The position numbers and the translations under genes were made by a program. Positions 1 to 7,268 of a DNA stretch of 64,000 nt are shown piece by piece (within the stretch, counting starts at the first letter, position 1; each line of letters begins with the position of its first letter). Origin of the DNA: Flavobacteriaceae bacterium PS02336 (GTDB lineage: Bacteria; Bacteroidota; Bacteroidia; Flavobacteriales; Flavobacteriaceae); the NCBI GenBank assembly GCA_029960065.1, contig JASCOF010000012.1, positions 1 through 64,000 of the forward strand. Direction: 5' to 3'. The notes below the pieces were generated by a model. The model searched no databases and was not told where the DNA came from. It saw nothing but the letters and a program-made list of their open reading frames with translations.

Positions 1-776
1 CTGCTATCAATTCAACAGATTTAGGAAATATTAGAATAGGTTACCCAAGTCTTGAAGAACAAACTAAAATTGCATCATTTCTATCTCTGATAGACGAAAG
101 AATTCAAACCCAAAACAAAATAATTGAGGAACTGAAGTTATTAAAGATTACGATTAGTAAGAAATTATTCTCACGTCAATTGAGATTTAAAAATGGAAAC
201 AATGAAAACTATATAGATTGGAATACTAAAAAGTTGGGAGAGGTTACAACTCTTGTAAATAAGAGAAATAAAAATAACGAAAAGCTTCCTGTTTATTCTA
301 TAAATAACAAATTAGGATTCGTTCCGCAAAGTGAGCAATTCGAGGGAGTTGATAGCGAAGATAGAGGCTACGATATTAAACTATACAAAATAATTGACAA
401 AAATACCTTTGCCTATAATCCAGCAAGAATTAATGTGGGGTCTATTGGCTATAGTAAAAACTTAGAGAATATTATTATCAGTTCATTGTATGTTTGTTTT
501 AAAACAGATAACACCATAAATGACAACTTTCTATATCAATATCTAAAGACAGATTTTTTTAATAGGGAAGTTTTAAGAAATGTTGAAGGAGGAGTAAGAG
601 ATTATCTTTTCTACGACAATTTTGCGAGAATTAAATTTGGTTTACCTTGTATTGAGGAGCAAAAAAAGATTGCTGATTACATTTCATCTATAGATTCAAA
701 GATTGATGTTGAAAGCCAACTATTGCATAAATTTGAAAAACAAAAGAGATACTTGTTAGCTAATTTATTTATATAA
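1..776 (+). CDS. hsdS: Type I restriction-modification specificity subunit HsdS, 3' part (5' end outside window), presumed expressed copy
   Basis: The frame is open from the left edge to TAA at 774-776, so this is the C-terminal part of a longer gene. The first codons finish target-recognition domain 1 (TRD1). They run into the conserved central helix (SLEEQTKIASFL, then IDERIQTQNKIIEEL, up to about base 165). TRD2 follows (WNTKKLGEV near base 220) and ends in the second conserved helix and the C-terminus YLLANLFI. HsdS gives a type I enzyme its sequence specificity; each TRD reads one half-site of a split target. Its strand matches the recombinase and hsdR, and its centre carries one arm of a 35-bp inverted repeat, so I take it as the expression-site copy. 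Whether it has a start and promoter cannot be seen here. Its last 8 bases overlap the end of the opposing cassette. Confidence 0.9.
   Translation, partial: AINSTDLGNIRIGYPSLEEQTKIASFLSLIDERIQTQNKIIEELKLLKITISKKLFSRQLRFKNGNNENYIDWNTKKLGEVTTLVNKRNKNNEKLPVYSINNKLGFVPQSEQFEGVDSEDRGYDIKLYKIIDKNTFAYNPARINVGSIGYSKNLENIIISSLYVCFKTDNTINDNFLYQYLKTDFFNREVLRNVEGGVRDYLFYDNFARIKFGLPCIEEQKKIADYISSIDSKIDVESQLLHKFEKQKRYLLANLFI
93..127 (+). repeat. Left arm of 35-bp perfect inverted repeat in hsdS central conserved region
   Basis: Bases 93-127 are the exact reverse complement of 2533-2567, and the match stops at a mismatch on both sides. It encodes DERIQTQNKII in both genes. The arms face each other across about 2.4 kb. 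This is the geometry needed for a recombinase to invert the segment and swap TRD2 between the left hsdS and the silent full-length copy. Confidence 0.85.
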
Positions 777-796
777 ATAAATTAGCTAACAAGTAT
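749..796. repeat. 48-bp perfect palindrome at converging hsdS 3' ends
   Basis: Bases 749-796 are a perfect palindrome centred on TATA at 771-774. It is made of the last codons (YLLANLFI, stop) of the plus-strand hsdS and the same codons of the minus-strand cassette. The two reading frames overlap by 8 bases, TTATATAA, which holds both stop codons. It could act as a bidirectional transcription end, and it marks the joint between two mirrored specificity cassettes. Confidence 0.85.
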
Positions 797-1323
797 TGTT
801 TCTGCTTAAGTAATAGCGTATGAATTTCAAATTCAGTTTTTATTTTATCGTCAATACTTGCTAAAAAATCTGCAACATATGTTTGTTGAATATAATTTGG
901 TAATTGCATTTTCAGAGGCTCAATTTCAGAGATATAATGCCGTTTGTGCTCATTTGATGATAGATTTAAAAATGACAAATACTCAAATATAAATTTTAGG
1001 TTCACATTTGGTTTCGCTGTCAGTATTTTAATTGCTGAAGATTTTACTTTGAATGGAAAATTAACAAACTTTATATCCATTGTAAAATCATCGAAAATGA
1101 TACATTGACCTTTGTCATAAATACCAAATTCTTCATCGGTATATCCTAATACAAAAGCTTTATTTGCAGTTAGAACTGGAATTAACGAAATATCAGATGA
1201 ATAATCCGTATTTGTAACCAAATATTTAGTTGGCTGTTCATAGTTTAAAGTATCCTTAACTTGAACATATTCATTTTCTTGATTAAGAATTTGTTCATAG
1301 AGTTGATAGCGAAGCGTAATCAC
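769..1323 (-). CDS. Silent hsdS half-cassette (single TRD), minus strand
   Basis: This is one target-recognition domain plus the C-terminal conserved helix of an HsdS protein. Visible blocks are a TRD start with YEQPTKYLV, PVLTANKAF and LGYTDE, a QTYVADFLASIDDKIKTE helix and the end YLLANLFI. The frame is open back to about 1371 but has no convincing start; the GTG at 1321-1323 lies inside the family's sequence. The first TRD and the 5' region are missing, so it cannot make a complete two-TRD HsdS where it is. It shares a 48-bp palindromic end with the left hsdS and faces away from the next cassette. I read it as a stored specificity module, not a decayed gene, because its frame is intact. 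Confidence 0.8.
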   Translation of the reverse strand: MITLRYQLYEQILNQENEYVQVKDTLNYEQPTKYLVTNTDYSSDISLIPVLTANKAFVLGYTDEEFGIYDKGQCIIFDDFTMDIKFVNFPFKVKSSAIKILTAKPNVNLKFIFEYLSFLNLSSNEHKRHYISEIEPLKMQLPNYIQQTYVADFLASIDDKIKTEFEIHTLLLKQKQYLLANLFI

Positions 1324-1327
1324 ATAG

Positions 1328-1987
1328 GAAATAAAATCCTTAATTAAAGGGCTAAGTGAAAAGATATTTTCTCAGAAAATTAGATTTAAGGAATTTACTG
1401 ACGAATGGAAAGTGAAGAGTTTGGGAGAAATGGGCAATACTTTTAATGGTCTATCTGGAAAAACTAAAGAGGATTTTGGGAAAGGCATACCTTATATTCA
1501 ATACAAACAGATCTTTGACTCTGCCAAAGTTCAAATAAAAAAATGCGGACTTGTAGAAATTGCACAAAATGAAAATCAAAACAGTGTGAAGTATGGTGAT
1601 GTTTTTTTTACCATATCATCTGAAACTCCTGATGAAATAGGAATGTCCTCGGTCTTATTAGATGAAGTGAATGAAATGTACCTGAATAGTTTTTGTTTTG
1701 GATATAGACCTTTCTCACTTCAAGTTCTAAATCCGCTTTTTGCAAGTTACCTGTTTAGAAGTTCCGTATTTAGAAACGAAATAGTTAAATTAGCCCAAGG
1801 GAGTACTCGATATAATATGTCTAAAATTGGATTAATGAAATTAACAATCTCATTGCCTAGTTCAAAAGAACAAATTACTATCGCTCGATTTTTATCAAGC
1901 ATTGACCAAAAGCTCCAAACAGAGAAAAATATTTTGGATAAATATCAATCTAAAAAGCAATTCCTACTACAAAACCTGTTTATATAA
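1328..1987 (+). CDS. Silent hsdS half-cassette (single TRD), plus strand
   Basis: The open frame follows a stop at 1325-1327. It begins inside the central helix (KSLIKGLSEKIFSQ), then has the typical TRD entry RFKEFTDEW and KSLGEM, a TRD, a second conserved helix (FLSSIDQKLQTEKNIL) and the end FLLQNLFI. There is no ATG before the TRD; the GTG at 1412 lies within conserved family sequence. It is a C-terminal half-gene with an intact frame. It shares its 42-bp palindromic 3' end with the silent hsdS to its right. A 16-bp inverted match (1338-1353 with 2506-2521) and an 18-base match with one mismatch (1391-1408 with 3021-3038) link it to both TRD entry regions of that gene. Confidence 0.8.
   Translation, partial: EIKSLIKGLSEKIFSQKIRFKEFTDEWKVKSLGEMGNTFNGLSGKTKEDFGKGIPYIQYKQIFDSAKVQIKKCGLVEIAQNENQNSVKYGDVFFTISSETPDEIGMSSVLLDEVNEMYLNSFCFGYRPFSLQVLNPLFASYLFRSSVFRNEIVKLAQGSTRYNMSKIGLMKLTISLPSSKEQITIARFLSSIDQKLQTEKNILDKYQSKKQFLLQNLFI
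1338..1353 (+). repeat. 16-bp inverted repeat arm at cassette start
   Basis: This 16-base word, built round TTAATTAA, encodes part of the LIKGL helix. It is repeated exactly in inverted orientation at 2506-2521 in the silent hsdS. It is a possible secondary crossover site, because the half-cassette lacks the 35-bp repeat. Confidence 0.65.
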
Positions 1988-2004
1988 ACAGGTTTTGTAG
2001 TAGG
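1963..2004. repeat. 42-bp perfect palindrome at converging hsdS 3' ends
   Basis: Bases 1963-2004 are perfectly palindromic and have the same architecture as the palindrome at 749-796 but a different arm sequence. The centre again contains TTATATAA with stop codons for both strands, and the genes overlap by 8 bases (1980-1987). The arms encode the C-terminus LLQNLFI on both strands. Confidence 0.85.
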
Positions 2005-3050
2005 TGCCTTTTCTTTATCTCATACTTTTGTAGTAAAGTTTTTTCAGTTTTTATTTTTTCATCAATAGAAGATAATAACCTTTCTATTTTAATTTGTTCT
2101 TCTACAGAAGGACAATATATAAAAGCTTCTCCGTAGTCTTTGAAATAGATATGTGGAATCCCAGAGCCAACTTTGTATTTCTCAAAGTTGAAGAATTTTA
2201 AACAGAAAAAAATATACTTCAAATTAACATCTGGTTTTACAGTTAGATAGTTCAAAGTACCAATAACCGAAAACTTATCCGATGCGTATTGAACCTTTCC
2301 AACTCCAGAACCATCTTTTATTATTAAAATCGCATCTTCATTAATTTGAGAATTTTCCGTAAATGCAATAACACCTGTAGCTCCATAAACTGGGTAAATT
2401 CCATTTTTATCAATTATATCGGATTCTGTTAATGATGATGAATAGCAAGAAACACAATTATTTATTTTCTTATTTGGTACTTGATTTAGAATTAGTTTCT
2501 GACAAAGCCCTTTAATTAAGGTTTCTAATTGTTCAATTATTTTGTTTTGGGTTTGAATTCTTTCGTCAAGTAAAGCTAAAAAGGAAGAAATTTTCTTCTG
2601 TTCTAGCGGAGTTGGGATGCTAAAAGATCCACTTTCAACAACATTCCAATCTGCTCTTGGCATTTTGGAGCCACTTGATTGATTTGCTAAATCAATAAAT
2701 AATTTAGTTTGGACTATTCTATATAAAAAATCATTTGAAATATTCTTTCCTTTTAACACCCAAATTTCAGATGAACATACACCATCAAAAGGAGCTTGAA
2801 GATATTTTTTCAAGTAAGGTCTTAACTTTCCAAACAGTACATCTCCTTCATTGAAAACATTTTTTATACTTCCTGATGTACTTCCATCAATATAGCCAAG
2901 TAATTGTCCTGTATCTGTAATTAAATGTTCCATTTCTATACATTTAATAAAATCAGTCTCATTTGCTGGATTATATTTTTCAGATTTATTTGTTGCGACT
3001 TCCCCCAACTTCTTAGTTTCCCATTCCTCAGTAAATTCAGGAAATCTCAA
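1980..3050 (-). CDS. hsdS: Silent full-length hsdS copy without a start codon
   Basis: This two-TRD HsdS has TRD1 entry RFPEFTEEW and KKLGEV, then TRD1, then a central conserved helix (PLEQKKISSF, LLDERIQTQNKII), TRD2 (YPVYGATGVIA) and a C-terminal helix ending HLLQNLFI. The frame is open upstream to 3116, where a TAA lies at 3117-3119. No ATG or GTG occurs until well inside TRD1; only a TTG at 3048-3050 could serve. It therefore looks like a promoter-less, start-less store of two specificities. Inversion at the 35-bp repeat would place its TRD2 behind the left gene's TRD1. A matching repeat at the TRD1 entry would lie in the hsdS 5' region left of the window. Confidence 0.85.
   Translation of the reverse strand: MRFPEFTEEWETKKLGEVATNKSEKYNPANETDFIKCIEMEHLITDTGQLLGYIDGSTSGSIKNVFNEGDVLFGKLRPYLKKYLQAPFDGVCSSEIWVLKGKNISNDFLYRIVQTKLFIDLANQSSGSKMPRADWNVVESGSFSIPTPLEQKKISSFLALLDERIQTQNKIIEQLETLIKGLCQKLILNQVPNKKINNCVSCYSSSLTESDIIDKNGIYPVYGATGVIAFTENSQINEDAILIIKDGSGVGKVQYASDKFSVIGTLNYLTVKPDVNLKYIFFCLKFFNFEKYKVGSGIPHIYFKDYGEAFIYCPSVEEQIKIERLLSSIDEKIKTEKTLLQKYEIKKRHLLQNLFI
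2506..2521 (-). repeat. 16-bp inverted repeat partner
   Basis: Exact reverse complement of 1338-1353, in the part of the central helix coding LIKGL. Confidence 0.65.
2533..2567 (-). repeat. Right arm of 35-bp perfect inverted repeat
   Basis: Exact reverse complement of 93-127, in the central conserved region of the silent hsdS. The neighbouring bases on both sides differ between the copies, so identity is confined to this block. Confidence 0.85.
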
Positions 3051-3134
3051 ATTAGGAACCTTAGTTCCAAATCTATCTGGGGGATAAAGTGTCCTTAATT
3101 GCTTTCCTTTGAGATTTTAAAAAATTAAATTATA

Positions 3135-4061
3135 ATGAATGAACAAAAACAACTCTCAGAAGTTATCGATCTATGGAAAATAGACAAAAAACAGTATGTA
3201 AAAAAATCAAGTTTCTCAGCTTATACGCTATTGATTGAAAATCATCTACTGCCTAATTTCGGCAACAAAATTGCGATTGAGGAAGCTGATGTTCAAAGCT
3301 TTGTTTTTCAAAAATTGGAAACGGGTTTAAGTCATAAAACAATTAAGGATATTTTAATTGTTCTGAAAATGATTTTGAAATTTGGAGCTAAAAACAAATG
3401 GTTACAGTATACCCCTTTTGATATTCAGTTTCCTACTGAACGAGAAAAGCATAATATTGAAGTGCTTACCAAGACTGATCAGAAAAAAATAATGAACTAC
3501 ATACAAGAGCATTTTACATTTAGGAATTTAGGTGTATATATATGTTTAAGTGCAGGAATGCGTATTGGTGAAATATGTGCATTAACTTGGGAAGATATTG
3601 ATACCGATAACGGAATTATCAGTGTTAACAGAACCATCCAGCGTATTTATGTGATAGAAGATGGAACTCGTAGAACGGAATTAATTTTAGACACTCCTAA
3701 AACTAAAAATTCTATTCGTGAAATTCCGATAAGTAAGGATTTATTAAGAATATTGAAACCCTTTAAAAAGATTGTGAACCCATCCTTTTTTGTATTGACA
3801 AACGATGCTAAACCTACGGAACCAAGAACCTATAGAAGCTATTACAAAAACTTAATGAAGGAACTAAAAATGCCTGAACTGAAATTTCACGGTTTAAGAC
3901 ATAGTTTCGCCACAAGATGTATCGAAAGTAATTGTGATTACAAGACTGTGAGTGTACTTCTGGGACATTCCAATATCAGTACAACTCTAAACCTTTATGT
4001 TCACCCCAATATGGAGCAAAAGAAGAAAGCTATTGAGCAGATGTTTAAGGCTCTTAGATAA
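3135..4061 (+). CDS. Tyrosine-type site-specific recombinase (probable hsdS inversion recombinase)
   Basis: This 308-aa tyrosine recombinase has an N-terminal SAM-like DNA-binding part (about residues 5-90) and a C-terminal catalytic domain. The visible catalytic residues are R143 (GMRIGEI), H252 and R255 (HGLRHSF), H278 (LLGHSN) and the nucleophile Y288 (LNLYVH), so it should be active. It lies between the hsdS cassettes and hsdR, 85 bases from the silent copy's 5' side. No phage genes or att-like ends flank it. Related recombinases in the hsdS loci of other bacteria invert specificity cassettes; that role here is inferred from position and the adjacent inverted repeats. ATG start; upstream DNA is A-rich, with no clear Shine-Dalgarno. 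Confidence 0.88.
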   Translation: MNEQKQLSEVIDLWKIDKKQYVKKSSFSAYTLLIENHLLPNFGNKIAIEEADVQSFVFQKLETGLSHKTIKDILIVLKMILKFGAKNKWLQYTPFDIQFPTEREKHNIEVLTKTDQKKIMNYIQEHFTFRNLGVYICLSAGMRIGEICALTWEDIDTDNGIISVNRTIQRIYVIEDGTRRTELILDTPKTKNSIREIPISKDLLRILKPFKKIVNPSFFVLTNDAKPTEPRTYRSYYKNLMKELKMPELKFHGLRHSFATRCIESNCDYKTVSVLLGHSNISTTLNLYVHPNMEQKKKAIEQMFKALR

Positions 4062-4151
4062 GTTTTAGATTATGGATTAGGAGAACATTTTATTTTGTTA
4101 AATTTGTACATAGATGGAAAGAACAAGATAAACTCCTAATTCATAATTATT

Positions 4152-7019
4152 TTGAGCAAACAGTCCGAACAAATTCTAGAAGAGCAACTCGTTGCCCAAT
4201 TAAAAAAATTGGGATATAAATACGCTTTTATTGCTGATGAAAAAGCTTTACTGGCAAACCTGAAAACACAGTTAGAAAAACACAATCATATACAATTCAG
4301 TGATAGTGAGTTTGAAAAAGTGTTGAATATACTCAATAAAGGTTCTGTATTTGAAAAAGCCAAAGTATTACGTGAAAAAAAACATCACATTATTCGGGAT
4401 AATGGTGATAACCTCTATTTTGAATTTCTCAATGTAGAACATTGGTGTCAGAACGAATATCAAGTTACCAATCAAATTACGCAAGAAGGAAAATATGAAA
4501 ATCGTTATGATGTAACCTTACTGGTGAATGGGTTGCCTTTGGTACAAATTGAGCTGAAACGAAGAGGCTTGGAAATGAAAGAAGCATTCAACCAAATCAA
4601 CCGCTATCAAAAACATAGCTTTGGTGCTGGAAAGGGTTTGTTCCATTTTGTACAATTATTCGTTATAAGTAACGGTGTAAATACCAAATATTTCAGCAAT
4701 TTTGGAACACATAAGCAGGAATATCTTCAAACTTTTCATTGGACAGACGAACAAAATAATCCATTGAATAATATTTTAAACGGCTTTACCGATTCTTTTT
4801 TGGAACCTTGTCATATCAGTAAAATGATCTGTAAATATATCGTTCTGAATGAAATCGATAAACGTCTGATGGTACTTCGCCCATACCAATATTATGCGGT
4901 AGAAAGTATTATCAAAAAGGTAAAAGAAAACGAAATTCTGAATGGTTATAATATCGAAAAAAATGGCTACATCTGGCATACAACTGGAAGTGGAAAAACC
5001 TTAACCAGTTTCAAAGCCAGTCAGATTCTATCCAAAATTCCAGCTATCAAAAAAGTGGTTTTTGTGGTAGATAGAAAAGATTTGGATTATCAAACCAACC
5101 AAGAGTATGATAAATTTAGTAAGGGTTCGGTAAGTTCTGCTACTAATACGGATGACCTTATTCGTAAATTAAACGACCCGAATGTTCGTATCATCGTTAC
5201 CACCATTCAAAAGCTAAATAATGCAATTTCACGTAGAAACTTATCAAAAATGAAATCCATTCAGCACGAAAGGATGGTTTTTATCTTTGACGAATGCCAT
5301 CGTTCGCAATTTGGTGATACCCACAAAAACATCATCAATTATTTTACCAATATTCAACTATTTGGCTTTACAGGTACACCTATTTTGGCAGAGAATGCAG
5401 ATGGAGAAAAAACAACCGCAAGCTTGTTTGGAAAATGTCTGCATAAATATGTAATTACAGATGCCATACGTGATGAGAATGTATTGAAGTTTTCTGTAGA
5501 ATACATTCAGACTTTCAAACAGAAAGAACATATCATTGATTTAAAAGTAGAGCAAATCAATGAAACGGAAGTTTTTGAAGCTCCTGAACGAAAGGAAGCC
5601 ATTGTAGATTACATCATTCAATACCACGATCAGAAAACGCAAAACAGGAAATTTTGTGCCATGATGTGTGTACAGGACATTGATTCGGTCATTCAATACT
5701 ATGAAATCTTTAAACGTAAAAAACAAGAGGGACAACACGATTTAAAAATAGCGACTATTTTTAGCTTTGCTCAAAACGAAGAGGAAATGGAAGATGCTGT
5801 TTATTCCCAATTAGGAATGGTTGCTGAACCACAAGCAGTTTACGGCTACAAACCTCATCGTAGGGAATTATTAGAAACGTATGTACAAGAATTTAATGAA
5901 TTATTTGGAGAAAAACAGAACGTAAAAGATACCGAAGGGTTTTACAACTATTACAATGCGGTAGCAAAGAAATCAAAACAAAATGAGACAGATATTTTGT
6001 TGGTTGCCAATATGTTTTTGACAGGATTCGACAGTAAATATTTAAACACCTTATACGTTGATAAAAATCTGAAATATCATGGATTGATACAAGCATTTAG
6101 CCGTACAAATCGTATTCTGGATAAGAATAAAACACAGGGAAATATTGTATGTTTCCGAAACCTTAAAGACAAGACAGACGAAGCGATCGCTTTATTCAGC
6201 AATAAAGAAGCAATTGACGAGATTATTGTAGAACCATACGAAGCGTATGTAGAAAAGTTCAACGAAGCCACGCAGAGATTATTAGAAATCGTTCCGGAAG
6301 TAGTATCTGTTGACGGCTTATATTCGGAAGAAGATCAGCTACAGTTTATTTTGGCTTTTCGTGCCATGATGCGTTTACACAAGAAAATGAGTCATTATAC
6401 AGAATTTACTTGGGATGATTTACAGATAGAAGAACAGCTTTTTGCAGATTACACGAGTAAATATTTGGATTTAAAGGAAAGACTTGATCCTACAGACCCG
6501 TCTAAAAAAGCGTCTATTCTTAATGATATAGATTTTGAATTGGAATTGATTAGGCGTGATACAATCAATGTAACTTACATACTTCAGTTATTGATTAAAT
6601 TCAATTCGAAACAAAGTGCAAAAGACAAAGAAAGTATTGAAAAAGACATATTCAATTTACTGAACACCGAAGTGTCATTAAGAAGTAAAAGAGAATTGAT
6701 TGAGAAATTTATTCAGGAAAGTTTACCACATATCGAAGATACGGATGCCATTCCAGAAGAGTTCGAAAAATTCTGGAATGTAGAGCAAGAAAAAGCACTT
6801 CAGGAACTAGTTAAGACAGAAAATCTTTCCGAAGAAAAAACAGAAAGACTGATAGAGAATTATTTGTTTACAGAACGTGAGCCTTTGCGAAAAGAAATTT
6901 TAGATTTGCGAAAAGAAGGGAGACCGAGTGTATTAAAATCTAAGGAAATCGGAGATCGTATTCTAAATAAAATCATAGGATTCGTAGACACTTTTGTTAA
7001 TGGAATATCAGGAAATTAA
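4152..7019 (+). CDS. hsdR: Type I restriction enzyme, R (motor/nuclease) subunit HsdR
   Basis: This 955-aa HsdR has a near-N-terminal nuclease domain of PD-(D/E)xK type (YDVTLLVNG, then IELKRR near residue 135). A two-domain SF2 translocase follows: Walker A TTGSGKT at about 278, DECH at about 380, FGFTGTP at about 404, and GFDSKYLNTLY then QAFSRTNR at about 626-653. A helical C-terminus would dock on the methylase. It cleaves unmethylated DNA together with HsdM and HsdS. The only start in frame after the upstream stop (4137-4139) is TTG at 4152, which is unusual and may limit expression. It lies 90 bases after the recombinase on the same strand. The opposing cassettes and palindromes to its left suggest it is not simply co-transcribed with hsdM and hsdS. 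Confidence 0.95.
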   Translation: MSKQSEQILEEQLVAQLKKLGYKYAFIADEKALLANLKTQLEKHNHIQFSDSEFEKVLNILNKGSVFEKAKVLREKKHHIIRDNGDNLYFEFLNVEHWCQNEYQVTNQITQEGKYENRYDVTLLVNGLPLVQIELKRRGLEMKEAFNQINRYQKHSFGAGKGLFHFVQLFVISNGVNTKYFSNFGTHKQEYLQTFHWTDEQNNPLNNILNGFTDSFLEPCHISKMICKYIVLNEIDKRLMVLRPYQYYAVESIIKKVKENEILNGYNIEKNGYIWHTTGSGKTLTSFKASQILSKIPAIKKVVFVVDRKDLDYQTNQEYDKFSKGSVSSATNTDDLIRKLNDPNVRIIVTTIQKLNNAISRRNLSKMKSIQHERMVFIFDECHRSQFGDTHKNIINYFTNIQLFGFTGTPILAENADGEKTTASLFGKCLHKYVITDAIRDENVLKFSVEYIQTFKQKEHIIDLKVEQINETEVFEAPERKEAIVDYIIQYHDQKTQNRKFCAMMCVQDIDSVIQYYEIFKRKKQEGQHDLKIATIFSFAQNEEEMEDAVYSQLGMVAEPQAVYGYKPHRRELLETYVQEFNELFGEKQNVKDTEGFYNYYNAVAKKSKQNETDILLVANMFLTGFDSKYLNTLYVDKNLKYHGLIQAFSRTNRILDKNKTQGNIVCFRNLKDKTDEAIALFSNKEAIDEIIVEPYEAYVEKFNEATQRLLEIVPEVVSVDGLYSEEDQLQFILAFRAMMRLHKKMSHYTEFTWDDLQIEEQLFADYTSKYLDLKERLDPTDPSKKASILNDIDFELELIRRDTINVTYILQLLIKFNSKQSAKDKESIEKDIFNLLNTEVSLRSKRELIEKFIQESLPHIEDTDAIPEEFEKFWNVEQEKALQELVKTENLSEEKTERLIENYLFTEREPLRKEILDLRKEGRPSVLKSKEIGDRILNKIIGFVDTFVNGISGN

Positions 7020-7074
7020 TGTTTTATTCTAGGAGGCATTCATAAGAATCAAAAATATTTAGGAATGATAAATA

Positions 7075-7110
7075 AAGGATAGGAAAATTAAAACCTATCC
7101 TTCTATTTTT
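7075..7110 (+). terminator. Rho-independent-type terminator after hsdR
   Basis: A 9-bp stem (7075-7083 with 7094-7102) with a 10-base A-rich loop is followed by a T-rich run. It lies 56 bases after the hsdR stop. Confidence 0.7.
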
Positions 7111-7268
7111 GTATATTTGCCTTGAGCTAACGGAAACACGTTGAAAAGCAAAGCAATAAGCACCGTTACCAAATCGTTACCTGACTTTTTTGATAATCTC
7201 TATAAAAGCTTAGTATTCAACCGATACAGCTTTTTCCTGAAAACTTTAAAATAAAAATCTTTAATAAC

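Noticed and set aside
769..1987. The two hsdS half-genes as decayed pseudogenes
   Set aside because: Both frames are intact to precise shared C-termini, and they are bounded by matched palindromes. Decay would be expected to leave stops or frameshifts.
3135..4061. Integrase as the mark of a prophage or integrative element
   Set aside because: No phage, conjugation or att-like structure is nearby; its neighbours are hsdS cassettes and hsdR.
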